DNA of 64,000 nt from NCBI GenBank assembly GCA_024235035.1, contig JACKNE010000009.1, positions 186,001-250,000 on the forward strand. Reading direction: 5' to 3'. The DNA is from Gammaproteobacteria bacterium. GTDB taxonomy: Bacteria; Pseudomonadota; Gammaproteobacteria; Competibacterales; Competibacteraceae. Under the pieces are notes generated by a model. That model saw only the letters and a program-made list of their open reading frames with translations. It was not told the origin of the DNA and made no database searches. Below, in pieces: positions 17,326 to 23,655 of this stretch; position 1 is the stretch's first letter; each line of letters opens with the position of its first letter. The translations under genes were made by a program, and so were the position numbers.

Positions 17326-18076
17326 GGCGGCGGGTTTCCTGGGTTTGGTGGTAGGCGTGTTCACAACGGGCTTGACGAAGAAAGGCGCTATCCCAACAGC
17401 GCTTGGCGTGGCCGGTGATGAGCCAGAACAGCAAGAATTCTTCCCGGACGCTGGCGATGAAATCCAACGTCATCCCTTCCCGAACCAACTGGTTGACCGT
17501 TTCCGGTTGCGGTTGCCAGTCCGTGGGGATGGATTGGGGAAAGCCGGTTTCGGCGTTCGCGGCGCGCGCTGAAGCAGTTGCCGAAGGTAGGGGTTTTCCC
17601 GTAGCTGTGTCGGCGTTCGCAAAATCGCGCGCGGTGGTGGTGGTGTTATTGGTAGTTGATGGATTATAAGGAGTCGGATTGTCCCTTTCGGGCAATTGGT
17701 CATCCCGAAGGGGCAATTGGCAATTGTCCGTTTTGGACAATTGGTCGATGGAATCCAAAAATCCCTGCAGGCGGTTTAGGTCGATCTTCCACCAGATCGC
17801 CGTGATGCAATCATCGGGAAAAACCTTGGCTCGGCGGGTTTCCAGAATCCCTAGCCGGGTCAGCCGCTGGCGTGCATTGTCCTGTTCCTTGCGGGTCAAA
17901 CCGGTTTCCGCTTGCCACTCTTCCCGCGTCTTGTAAAACCAGCCGTCCCGGTCGGGCTTGAGGTGGTGGGTCCAGTACAGGGCGTTCGAGAGCATCAACG
18001 CGGCGTTGATGGAGCCGGTGATATCCACAAACACACGGTGGAAGGTGATCGGTTGCAAGGTCTTGAGCAGGTTCAT
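17153..18076 (-). CDS. Replication protein with winged-helix N-terminus and DnaT-like C-terminus
   Basis: 307 residues. Residues about 1-110 look like the winged-helix domain of phage replication initiators (ALYWTHHLKPDRDGWFYKTR, then the ETGLTRKEQDNARQRL recognition region). A low-complexity Thr/Asn/Ala linker follows (about 130-180). Residues about 185-245 match the DnaT C-terminal pattern (IPTDWQPQPETVNQL ... DFIASVREEFLLFWLITG ... CWDSAFLRQARCE). A charged tail is read in two frames together with the P-like gene. Predicted role: recognise the element origin and bring in the primosome. Its ATG overlaps the preceding stop (ATGA). Confidence 0.75.
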   Translation of the reverse strand: MNLLKTLQPITFHRVFVDITGSINAALMLSNALYWTHHLKPDRDGWFYKTREEWQAETGLTRKEQDNARQRLTRLGILETRRAKVFPDDCITAIWWKIDLNRLQGFLDSIDQLSKTDNCQLPLRDDQLPERDNPTPYNPSTTNNTTTTARDFANADTATGKPLPSATASARAANAETGFPQSIPTDWQPQPETVNQLVREGMTLDFIASVREEFLLFWLITGHAKRCWDSAFLRQARCEHAYHQTQETRRHERSAIRQSVARQPTHPARGPRKESLHERNERYQRFIDDKHDREDAYDAISGDFIRH

Positions 18077-18273
18077 GATGCGCGACTCAATGCCAATTCA
18101 AGCTGTTCGTGTATGGCCACGATGCGCAGTTGATTGGGTCGCCTCAGCCGATATTTCTTAGCCGTTGTTTGCATGGCCACACCCTGAGCACGCGAACGAT
18201 TGGCTTCTTTGATCCAAAGGCTGATGGAGTGATTTTTTTCCGGTGTGCTCAGTACGATGAAATAGGTTTTCAT
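18073..18273 (-). CDS. Small hypothetical protein
   Basis: 66 residues, basic, no recognised family. It starts MKTYFIVLSTPEKNHSISLW, a beta-hairpin-like opening, and has an Arg-rich middle (KKYRLRRPNQLRIV). Both its start and its stop overlap the neighbouring genes by 4 bp (ATGA on each side), which is strong evidence that it is translated as part of the operon between the ribbon-helix-helix gene and the replication gene. Confidence 0.6.
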   Translation of the reverse strand: MKTYFIVLSTPEKNHSISLWIKEANRSRAQGVAMQTTAKKYRLRRPNQLRIVAIHEQLELALSRAS

Positions 18274-18464
18274 GCGCGCTTCTCTCCGCTGTGTTTAGCG
18301 TCTTCTCGGTTCGCCAGTCGCCCGTAGACAATCTGGGTTAATTCGTGGCGTATCCATTCGCTGACTGATCGATCATTCGTTAAAGCGAGGTCTTGAATAT
18401 CCCGCTCCCGCTTGAGCGAGTCCGGTAAGTGCAAAGTAATCGTTTCAATCGCTTTTTCTGGCAT
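18270..18464 (-). CDS. Ribbon-helix-helix (Arc/MetJ-like) small DNA-binding protein
   Basis: 64 residues. The pattern TITLHLPDSLKRERDIQDLA (beta strand, then helix) followed by LTNDRSVSEWIRHELTQIV (second helix) is that of RHH DNA-binding proteins. Such proteins act as dimers, often as autorepressors or copy-number regulators. It lies between the terminator at 18489-18531 and the replication genes, so it may control that transcript. Confidence 0.65.
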   Translation of the reverse strand: MPEKAIETITLHLPDSLKRERDIQDLALTNDRSVSEWIRHELTQIVYGRLANREDAKHSGEKRA

Positions 18465-18488
18465 GGACTTAATCTCTTAGTCTCTGGC

Positions 18489-18531
18489 AAAAAAAACCCT
18501 CGATCCCGCCACTGAAATCCAGGATCGAGGG
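18489..18531 (-). terminator. Rho-independent terminator after the Cro-like gene
   Basis: A 10-bp perfect stem (CCCTCGATCC at 18497-18506 with GGATCGAGGG at 18522-18531) is followed, on the minus strand, by eight T. It lies 25 bp after the YdaS/Cro-like gene and before the replication operon, a position comparable to tR1 in lambda. Confidence 0.88.
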
Positions 18532-18556
18532 AAAACCACCGTCAGGAGGAAGACGG

Positions 18557-18829
18557 TTAGGACGCGCCAGGTTTGCGCCGGGGTGTGGGCTTGCATGACA
18601 GCAATTGCTCTTGCGTGACCGCGCCTTGAGTGGCGTTCTCAATCATGGCGGCGTAGTGGGTTTCGCCAGTCCATTCGGTTCGAGGGAGGTGGCCACGTCG
18701 AATCCAGCGCCAAGCAGCGCTGACTCGAACACCGCAGACACGGGCCAGTTCTGCAACGCTGCCTAATGCTTGAACGGCATTTGCCAGGGCATGGTTGCGC
18801 CGGTTGGGTTCACAGAGAGGTGCATTCAT
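18557..18829 (-). CDS. YdaS/Cro-like transcriptional regulator
   Basis: 90 residues. ALANAVQALGSVAELARVCG, then VRVSAAWRWIRRGHLP, then an acidic HYAAMIENATQGAV stretch are typical of YdaS/Cro-type lambda-repressor-fold proteins, including the final 'IE..T.G.V' box. It is divergent from the CI-like repressor and followed by a strong terminator. No Shine-Dalgarno is visible before the ATG, so the message may be leaderless or start close to the ATG. Expected role: the lytic-side switch protein of the element. Confidence 0.78.
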   Translation of the reverse strand: MNAPLCEPNRRNHALANAVQALGSVAELARVCGVRVSAAWRWIRRGHLPRTEWTGETHYAAMIENATQGAVTQEQLLSCKPTPRRKPGAS

Positions 18830-18841
18830 GAGAATGATTTA

Positions 18842-18902
18842 CACCAATAGTGAAAATTACGCAAGTGTGAAGCCCATTTTTCGTCTACCCAAAGTGAACA
18901 AG
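18842..18902. promoter_or_regulatory. Two repressor-type operator copies between the divergent regulators
   Basis: Site A is CACCAATAGTGAAAA (18842-18856). Site B is a related CCCAAAGTGAACAAG (18888-18902). Site A is a perfect 15-bp inverted copy of the site at 19295-19309. The segment separates the YdaS/Cro-like start (18829) from the preferred repressor start (18906), so it probably holds the promoter for the leftward operon. Confidence 0.65.
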
Positions 18903-18905
18903 GGA

Positions 18906-19262
18906 ATGACGATACTGGATTTTATGAAACACGCTGATTTTGCGGTTCGCCTTCAACACGCCTGCCGGGAAACACAAGCACCCGATACGATGGTGGCGCT
19001 TGGGCGTTATCTCGGTGTTAGCACAACGATGGCCTGGAATTATTGGACAGGAGAAAAGCTGCCCAGCATGGAAAAAGCCATCGAAATATCGATCAAGCTA
19101 GGAATTTGCGTGGAATGGCTGCTGACCGGACGTGGGCCGCAACGACCACTAAAACCAGCAGATCAAATGATTGATGTCAGCGATTTACCCGCAGAAGCGC
19201 GGGCCGGCTTGCAACAATTGGTTGACTCTATCAAAACTTCGGAAAAGCATCAGGCCGCTTAA
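18906..19262 (+). CDS. CI-like repressor (helix-turn-helix domain only)
   Basis: 118 residues from the preferred ATG at 18906. ALGRYLGVSTTMAWNYWTGEKLPSMEKAIEISIKLGICVEWLLTGRGP is a lambda-repressor-type HTH ending in the WLLTG-G box typical of CI-like phage repressors. There is no C-terminal S24 peptidase domain, so RecA-driven self-cleavage is not expected. An ATG at 18828 has a better ribosome-binding site (GAGAGG, 7-nt spacing) and would give 144 residues. In that case its start codon and that of the Cro-like gene would share one CATG, and operators A and B would lie in coding sequence. Downstream follow the second operator cluster and the xis-int genes. Confidence 0.75.
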   Translation: MTILDFMKHADFAVRLQHACRETQAPDTMVALGRYLGVSTTMAWNYWTGEKLPSMEKAIEISIKLGICVEWLLTGRGPQRPLKPADQMIDVSDLPAEARAGLQQLVDSIKTSEKHQAA

Positions 19263-19294
19263 TGGGATGGATAAAAGGGTTTTTCTAAAAGCGT

Positions 19295-19339
19295 TTTTCA
19301 CTATTGGTGATTGAAAATCTTTCACCTTTGGTTTATGCT
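19295..19339 (+). promoter_or_regulatory. Operator-controlled promoter of the xis-int transcript
   Basis: A sigma70-like promoter TTGAAA (19311-19316), 17-bp spacer, TATGCT (19334-19339). One operator (19295-19309, inverted copy of site A) abuts the -35 box. A second (CTTTCACCTTTGGT, 19319-19332) fills the spacer. Repressor binding here would block transcription of the AlpA/Xis-like and integrase genes. Confidence 0.7.
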
Positions 19340-19367
19340 GGGTTTGAATACTGCATAGAATGACGTT

Positions 19368-19381
19368 ACCAAAGGTGAAAG
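19368..19381. promoter_or_regulatory. Operator copy overlapping the xis ribosome-binding site
   Basis: ACCAAAGGTGAAAG is the exact reverse complement of the operator at 19319-19332, 35 bp away. It also contains the AGGTG that serves as the ribosome-binding site for the ATG at 19384. Paired inverted sites either side of a promoter suggest cooperative binding or looping. Confidence 0.65.
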
Positions 19382-19383
19382 CG

Positions 19384-19671
19384 ATGCAGGCAGAGGAGCC
19401 GAACGGGTTTTGGTCGATCCAGAAGGCAGCGGAGTATCTAGAGGTAAGTTCCCGAACGATGGAGCGCTGGATTGCTAGCGGCCAACTTCCCACGGTGAAG
19501 TTTGGGCGGCGGTTGGTGCGGATTCCCTACGCGGCTTTGCGGGTCTTCATCGCGCAAAATGCCCGGCGTAGTGTTCAGGAATCAGTCGCTTGGGAGTCTT
19601 CGACATGCGCCGCACAGGAACTTGCACAGGTCATCCGCTTTCGTCCACGTCGCCCGGCGACGGTGCGTTAA
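19384..19671 (+). CDS. AlpA/excisionase-like winged-helix protein
   Basis: 95 residues. FWSIQKAAEYLEVSSRTMER then WIASGQLPTVKFGRRLVRIP is the MerR/AlpA-type (HTH_17) excisionase fold, with the strand-turn Arg pair seen in recombination directionality factors. The start at 19384 is chosen because AGGTG is six bases upstream; an ATG at 19360 is possible. The last 67 bp overlap the integrase start out of frame. Expected role: promote excision, activate integrase expression, or both. Confidence 0.78.
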   Translation: MQAEEPNGFWSIQKAAEYLEVSSRTMERWIASGQLPTVKFGRRLVRIPYAALRVFIAQNARRSVQESVAWESSTCAAQELAQVIRFRPRRPATVR

Positions 19672-20498
19672 TCAGCTTCGATCAATTGATACTGGCCTAT
19701 CTTAAAATCCGTTCTGCTGAAAAATCAGCCGTGCGGGATTGTAACGCGGCGCAACACTTATTTCCGGTTTTTACCGAAAAATTGCTATGCGATATTGACC
19801 CAGTGGACATCCGGCAATATGTGCGAATGCGCGAAACGGAAGGGGCTGCCGCCAGTACGATCAACAAGGAAATTGGGTTGCTATCGCGGGCCATTCATTA
19901 CGCCAATCGGGAATGGGGTTATGCGCTTTATAATCCGGCGCTGGGCTGTAAAAAGCGAGAACCGGAAGGTCGGGTACGTTGGTTGACCCGGCAAGAAGCG
20001 CAGCGGCTGATTGATTGCGCGGGGCAACTAGGGCCACGGGCGGCGCATTTGCCGGAACTGATCACGCTGGCGGTGCATACCGGGATGCGCAAGGGTGAAC
20101 TGTTGAGCTTGGAATGGCGGCGGGTGGATTTTGCACACGGGTTGATTTATCTGGAGGCGAGTCACACGAAGTCCAGTAAACGACGCTCGATTCCGCTCAA
20201 TCAACCGGCCAAAACGGCGCTGACAGCCTGCCGCGAGCGAGCACCGGGGCGTTATGTGTTTGGTGGGGTGAAGGACGTGAAGCGCAGTTTTGCCCATGCC
20301 TGCCGGTTGGCGGGCATTGACAACTTCCGGTTTCATGATTTGCGCCACACGTTCGCCAGTTGGTTGGTGCAGGCCGGGGCGGCGCTGGCGGAGGTGCGGG
20401 ACCTACTCGGTCACAGTAGTATCGAGATGACCGAACGCTACGCGCATCTGGCCCCAGAACGGCTGCGCGGGGCGGTGGCGAGGCTGGAGGGGGCATGA
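19605..20498 (+). CDS. Tyrosine recombinase / integrase
   Basis: 297 residues from the ATG at 19605, chosen for GGGAG eight bases upstream (a TTG at 19590 is the alternative). An N-terminal SAM-like core-binding domain (about 22-105) is followed by the catalytic domain. Arg162 lies in TGMRKGELL, a Lys near 189-192, His244 and Arg247 in FHDLRHTFASWL, His270 in LLGHSSIEMT and the nucleophile Tyr279 in ERYAHL. The full catalytic set is present, so it should be active. The arm-binding N-terminal domain seems short. It lies next to the intact tRNA-Arg and attR, as expected for a tRNA-targeting integrase. Confidence 0.95.
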   Translation: MRRTGTCTGHPLSSTSPGDGALISFDQLILAYLKIRSAEKSAVRDCNAAQHLFPVFTEKLLCDIDPVDIRQYVRMRETEGAAASTINKEIGLLSRAIHYANREWGYALYNPALGCKKREPEGRVRWLTRQEAQRLIDCAGQLGPRAAHLPELITLAVHTGMRKGELLSLEWRRVDFAHGLIYLEASHTKSSKRRSIPLNQPAKTALTACRERAPGRYVFGGVKDVKRSFAHACRLAGIDNFRFHDLRHTFASWLVQAGAALAEVRDLLGHSSIEMTERYAHLAPERLRGAVARLEGA

Positions 20499-20842
20499 TG
20501 AGGGATAAACTACGGTTGTTGTTCAAGCGCCTATTCATGGCGCTGGTGGCGGCGCTGGCCACCTTCGGGTTGCTGGTATGGTTGGCGCTCAGATTCTGGG
20601 CAACGCCTCTTCTGGCGGAACTGGCCGCGCCAGTGGAACCGGGGCTTGAAGATCACGCCCCAGTGGAAAGGTTGACCGCTGTGCAACCCGTTACTGAAGA
20701 AGCGGCGGGTTGTTCGCCGAATAAGCGAACCTGCAAGGATATGGTCAGTTGCGAGGAGGCGAAGTTCTATCTTCAGCAGTGTGATAGGCCACGCTTGGAC
20801 AGGGATAAGGATGGCGTTCCTTGTGAGAAGTTGTGTCGGTAA
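20495..20842 (+). CDS. Membrane-anchored Excalibur-domain protein
   Basis: 115 residues: an N-terminal membrane segment (about 13-35), an acidic spacer, then an Excalibur motif (about 72-115) with Cys pairs and the DRDKDGVPCEKLC loop. Its start overlaps the integrase stop (ATGATGA), so it is translated from the same message. The C-terminal ~45 codons resemble those of the thermonuclease at the opposite end of the element at both protein and DNA level. The nuclease domain itself is absent here. Function unknown; Ca2+ binding at the cell surface is what the motif name implies. Confidence 0.75.
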   Translation: MMRDKLRLLFKRLFMALVAALATFGLLVWLALRFWATPLLAELAAPVEPGLEDHAPVERLTAVQPVTEEAAGCSPNKRTCKDMVSCEEAKFYLQQCDRPRLDRDKDGVPCEKLCR

Positions 20843-20896
20843 GTTGCAGGGCTAAATCCGGCGAGGTGGACCATTTGCTCAATGAGGATCTTGATA

Positions 20897-20940
20897 CGGT
20901 GATTAAATCACCGTCGTAAACCACGGTGATTTAATCACCG
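20897..20940. promoter_or_regulatory. Two 17-bp palindromes next to attR
   Basis: CGGTGATTAAATCACCG (20897-20913) and CGGTGATTTAATCACCG (20924-20940) are each palindromic around one central base. They differ only at that base and are centred 27 bp apart. They lie between the last element gene and the attR repeat. The shape is that of a dimeric protein-binding site, possibly for integrase accessory factors. Neither is followed by a T run, so they are not standard terminators. Confidence 0.6.
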
Positions 20941-20961
20941 GGTGTCGGTTCCTGTCGCCTT

Positions 20962-21074
20962 CTGTCGGCTTGTGTCGGTTCAAAGGCCGACTCCCAGCAG
21001 GGAAAAGAACGGTAACTATCTGAAAAAATTGGCGCGCCCGGCGAGACTTGAACTCACGACCTTCGGCTCCGGAG
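20962..21074. repeat. attR direct repeat
   Basis: 113 bp matching 10745-10856 with one extra T. It is contained partly in the intact tRNA-Arg(CCG). Just outside, a 10-bp unit related to tgtcggttcc is present four times (20943-20982), against three times at attL (10736-10765). Confidence 0.88.
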
Positions 21075-21106
21075 GCCGACGCTCTATCCAACTGAGCTAC
21101 GGGCGC
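21030..21106 (-). tRNA. tRNA-Arg (anticodon CCG)
   Basis: 77 nt including encoded CCA. The acceptor stem GCGCCCG/CGGGCGC with discriminator G is perfect. The anticodon stem UCGGC/GCCGA closes the loop CUCCGGA, giving anticodon CCG (reads CGG). D arm GAGC and T arm with UUCAAGU are normal. The 3' 45 nt are supplied by the integrated element, so the gene stays functional after insertion. Confidence 0.95.
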
Positions 21107-21233
21107 GTTGAGGAGGGAAGGGTTAGAATACCTGTGATCATCAGTTTCCGTCCAGTGCTCTTTAGTAATATTTTCTCTGCTGAAGAACGCATGGAGTGCA
21201 GACGCCAGGATTGGAGAGCGAGAGCAGAGTACT

Positions 21234-22283
21234 TCAGCCCATCTGTTGCTTAAACGATGCCTTATTTTGAGCGTAGGTAATCGCTTCTTCACGAGTGACC
21301 ACCCCCTTCTTGACCAGATCCAGCAACCCCTGATCGAGGGTCTGCATCCCGAAGGAAGCACCGGTTTGAATCGACGAATACATCTGCGCCACTTTGTCCT
21401 CACGGATCAGATTACGAATGGCGGGAATGCCGACCATAATTTCGTGGACTGCGGTCCGTCCGCCGCCCTTTTTCTTGAGCAGCGCTTGAGAAATCACCGC
21501 TCGCAGCGATTCCGACAACATCGAACGCACCATCGGTTTTTCGCCAGCCGGAAACACGTCGATAATGCGGTCGATAGTCTTGGGCGCGGAGCTAGTATGC
21601 AGGGTGCCGAACACTAGATGGCCGGTCTCGGAAGCAGTCAATGCCAAGCTGATGGTTTCTCGATCGCGCATTTCGCCAACGAGGATGATGTCCGGATCTT
21701 CACGCAGCGCCGAACGCAGCGCTTCATTAAAACCTAGTGTATCGCGATGTACTTCGCGCTGATTCACCAAGCAGCGCTGGCTCTGGTGCACGAATTCGAT
21801 AGGATCTTCAATGGTCAGAATATGACCATACTCGTTCTTGTTGATGTAATCGACCATTGCCGCCAAAGTGGTGGACTTACCCGAACCAGTCGGACCGGTG
21901 ACCAGGATCAAGCCACGCGGAACCGCAATGAGATCCCGGAATATAGGAGGACAACCTAGTTCTTCCAGGCTTTTGATCACGGTAGGAATCGTGCGAAATA
22001 CGCCCGCCGCACCCCGATCCTGATTGAAAGCGTTGACGCGAAACCGGGCTAGTTTGGGGATTTCAAATGAAAAGTCACATTCGAGAAATTCATCGTAGTC
22101 CTTGCGCTGCTTATCGTTCATGATGTCATAGATCAACCCATGTACCTGCTTGTGATCGAGCGGTGGGACATTGATACGGCGCACGTCGCCATCCACCCGG
22201 ATCATGGGGGGCAACCCAGCCGACAGATGCAGGTCCGAAGCGTTATTCTGTACGGAAAAAGTCAACAGTTCGTCGAGATTCAT
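21234..22283 (-). CDS. pilT: Type IV pilus retraction ATPase PilT
   Basis: 349 residues, full family length. The N-terminal PAS-like domain opens LLTFSVQNNASDLHLSAGLP. Walker A is GPTGSGKST (about 133-141), the Asp box is ILTIEDPIEFVH, Walker B DPDIILVGEMRDRETI and the His box TGHLVFGTLHTSSA. The C-terminal AIRNLIREDK motif is characteristic of PilT. It powers pilus disassembly and twitching motility. It is divergent from yggS, the usual arrangement in gammaproteobacteria. No pilU follows; the tRNA-Arg and the element lie downstream. Confidence 0.96.
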   Translation of the reverse strand: MNLDELLTFSVQNNASDLHLSAGLPPMIRVDGDVRRINVPPLDHKQVHGLIYDIMNDKQRKDYDEFLECDFSFEIPKLARFRVNAFNQDRGAAGVFRTIPTVIKSLEELGCPPIFRDLIAVPRGLILVTGPTGSGKSTTLAAMVDYINKNEYGHILTIEDPIEFVHQSQRCLVNQREVHRDTLGFNEALRSALREDPDIILVGEMRDRETISLALTASETGHLVFGTLHTSSAPKTIDRIIDVFPAGEKPMVRSMLSESLRAVISQALLKKKGGGRTAVHEIMVGIPAIRNLIREDKVAQMYSSIQTGASFGMQTLDQGLLDLVKKGVVTREEAITYAQNKASFKQQMG

Positions 22284-22413
22284 GGCGGTTGCTCTTGCAA
22301 GATTTAAAGAGAAAGAACCCGGTGGTCACGGGCAGTTCTGCTAAGCTGGACTTTCAATAGTATATCGCGCAAAACCGTGATCGCTGCGTCGTCATGCACC
22401 GGGAGCATTGACT

Positions 22414-23100
22414 ATGAATATTGACTTCGTCGCCCGCTTGCAAAGCGTGCTGACCCGTATTCGCAACGCCGAGCGCCGCTTCCAGCGTCCACAGGATTCG
22501 GTACGGCTGTTAGCCGTCAGCAAGACCCAGCCGGCGGCGGCCATCGCCGCTATCGCCGCCGCCGGTCAACACTGCTTTGGCGAGAACTATCTTCAGGAAG
22601 CTCTGGATAAAATAATCGAATTGAAGGCATTGAGTCTGGAATGGCACTTTATCGGGCCGATTCAGGCTAATAAAACCCGGGGCATCGCTGAGCACTTCGC
22701 TTGGGTGCATAGCGTGGACCGGCTGAAGATTGCCGAACGGTTAAATGCCCAACGACCCGACACATTGCCGCCACTGAATGTTTGCCTGGAAGTCAACATT
22801 GACCGGGAATCCAGCAAACATGGCCTGGACGAAAGCGAGATTGCTGAAGTCGCTCAAGCGGTCACTGCGTTGCCGCGATTACGACTGCGCGGCCTCATGG
22901 CGATTCCCGCCTTTGCCAGCGATTTCGATAGCCAACGCCGATCTTTCGCCCGGTTGCGCGAACAACGGGATCGACTGAATGTTCAAGGGTTGACGTTGGA
23001 CACCTTGTCAATGGGTATGTCCGATGATCTGGAAGCCGCCATCGCCGAGGATGCGACCTTGGTGCGAGTCGGCACTGCTCTGTTCGGACCGCGCACCTGA
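22414..23100 (+). CDS. yggS: PLP homeostasis protein YggS/PLPBP
   Basis: 228 residues of the fold-type III PLP-binding family. The PLP Lys is in LLAVSKTQPAAAI. CFGENYLQEA, EWHFIGPIQANK and LSMGMSDDLEAAI with GTALFG are the family signatures. The ATG at 22414 has GGGAG eight bases upstream. The protein buffers free pyridoxal phosphate and has no known catalytic reaction. It heads a cluster with proC, yggT and yggU, the conserved gammaproteobacterial order, interrupted by one exported protein. Confidence 0.95.
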   Translation: MNIDFVARLQSVLTRIRNAERRFQRPQDSVRLLAVSKTQPAAAIAAIAAAGQHCFGENYLQEALDKIIELKALSLEWHFIGPIQANKTRGIAEHFAWVHSVDRLKIAERLNAQRPDTLPPLNVCLEVNIDRESSKHGLDESEIAEVAQAVTALPRLRLRGLMAIPAFASDFDSQRRSFARLREQRDRLNVQGLTLDTLSMGMSDDLEAAIAEDATLVRVGTALFGPRT

Positions 23101-23187
23101 ATTGCCGCTTTGCGGTATGCTAAAGAGATTCCCTTTCCAATCCAGCCGGGCAGCCGCCTTGGAGCCGTTTCGCCATCCCGAGAAGCC

Positions 23188-23595
23188 ATGATGCCGTTAC
23201 CCACTCCTCTTTCCGATATCGCCATGCGGGTTGGATGGGCCAGCATGCTGTTGCTGGTTGCTCCCCTCCTGCTTGGCGCAGACGATAGCTACCTGCGTGA
23301 GATCGAGGAAGAAGCCAAGCGCCAAGCAGCTACGCTGACGATCCATCAGGAACCACCCAATCGTCCAGCCGCAACGACCGCAGCCAATATGGAGGCTATG
23401 GTCGACCGATTGGCCTCCGGACTGGATCAGATAGGGTTTGAACAGATGCTGCGTGAAACCTTACCAGGAACCTATACGCTTTATCAACAACTTGATGCCA
23501 CGCGCAAACAAAAGGTGTATACGGCCTATCAGCATGACAACCGACTCGCTGGCATCAGTGAGCAGGTGATTCAATTACTGAGCGCCAAACCTTGA
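23188..23595 (+). CDS. Small exported hypothetical protein
   Basis: 135 residues with a signal peptide (VGWASMLLLVAPLLLGADDS). The mature part is helical: an acidic-basic helix (YLREIEEEAKRQA), a Pro-rich spacer, and a helix-rich end (LRETLPGTYTLYQQLDATRK, then VYTAYQHDNRLAGISEQVIQ). The family is not recognised. It sits between yggS and proC in the same direction, 87 bp after yggS. ATGs at 23188, 23191 and 23224 are all possible starts. Confidence 0.65.
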   Translation: MMPLPTPLSDIAMRVGWASMLLLVAPLLLGADDSYLREIEEEAKRQAATLTIHQEPPNRPAATTAANMEAMVDRLASGLDQIGFEQMLRETLPGTYTLYQQLDATRKQKVYTAYQHDNRLAGISEQVIQLLSAKP

Positions 23596-23655
23596 AGTCA
23601 ACCGGCATCCATGTTTCGCTCGGATGCCAAAACGTTATCGTTTACAGAGGTGGTG

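Larger units (their letters stand above)
10745..21074. mobile_element. Integrated phage-like element in tRNA-Arg(CCG), about 10.3 kb
   Basis: The region is bounded by near-identical direct repeats (10745-10856 and 20962-21074), each containing the 3' part of a tRNA-Arg gene. It carries a tyrosine integrase and an AlpA/Xis-like protein beside the intact tRNA. It also has a repressor/Cro-like divergent pair, DnaT- and P-like replication proteins, a transglycosylase, two small membrane proteins and two large FN3/HU-like proteins. Nucleases or Excalibur proteins sit at both ends. Almost all non-control genes run leftward in one block. I find no capsid, portal, terminase, tail or conjugation gene. 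It could be a phage satellite, a remnant prophage or a small unrecognised virus; the first is my preferred inference. Confidence 0.88.
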
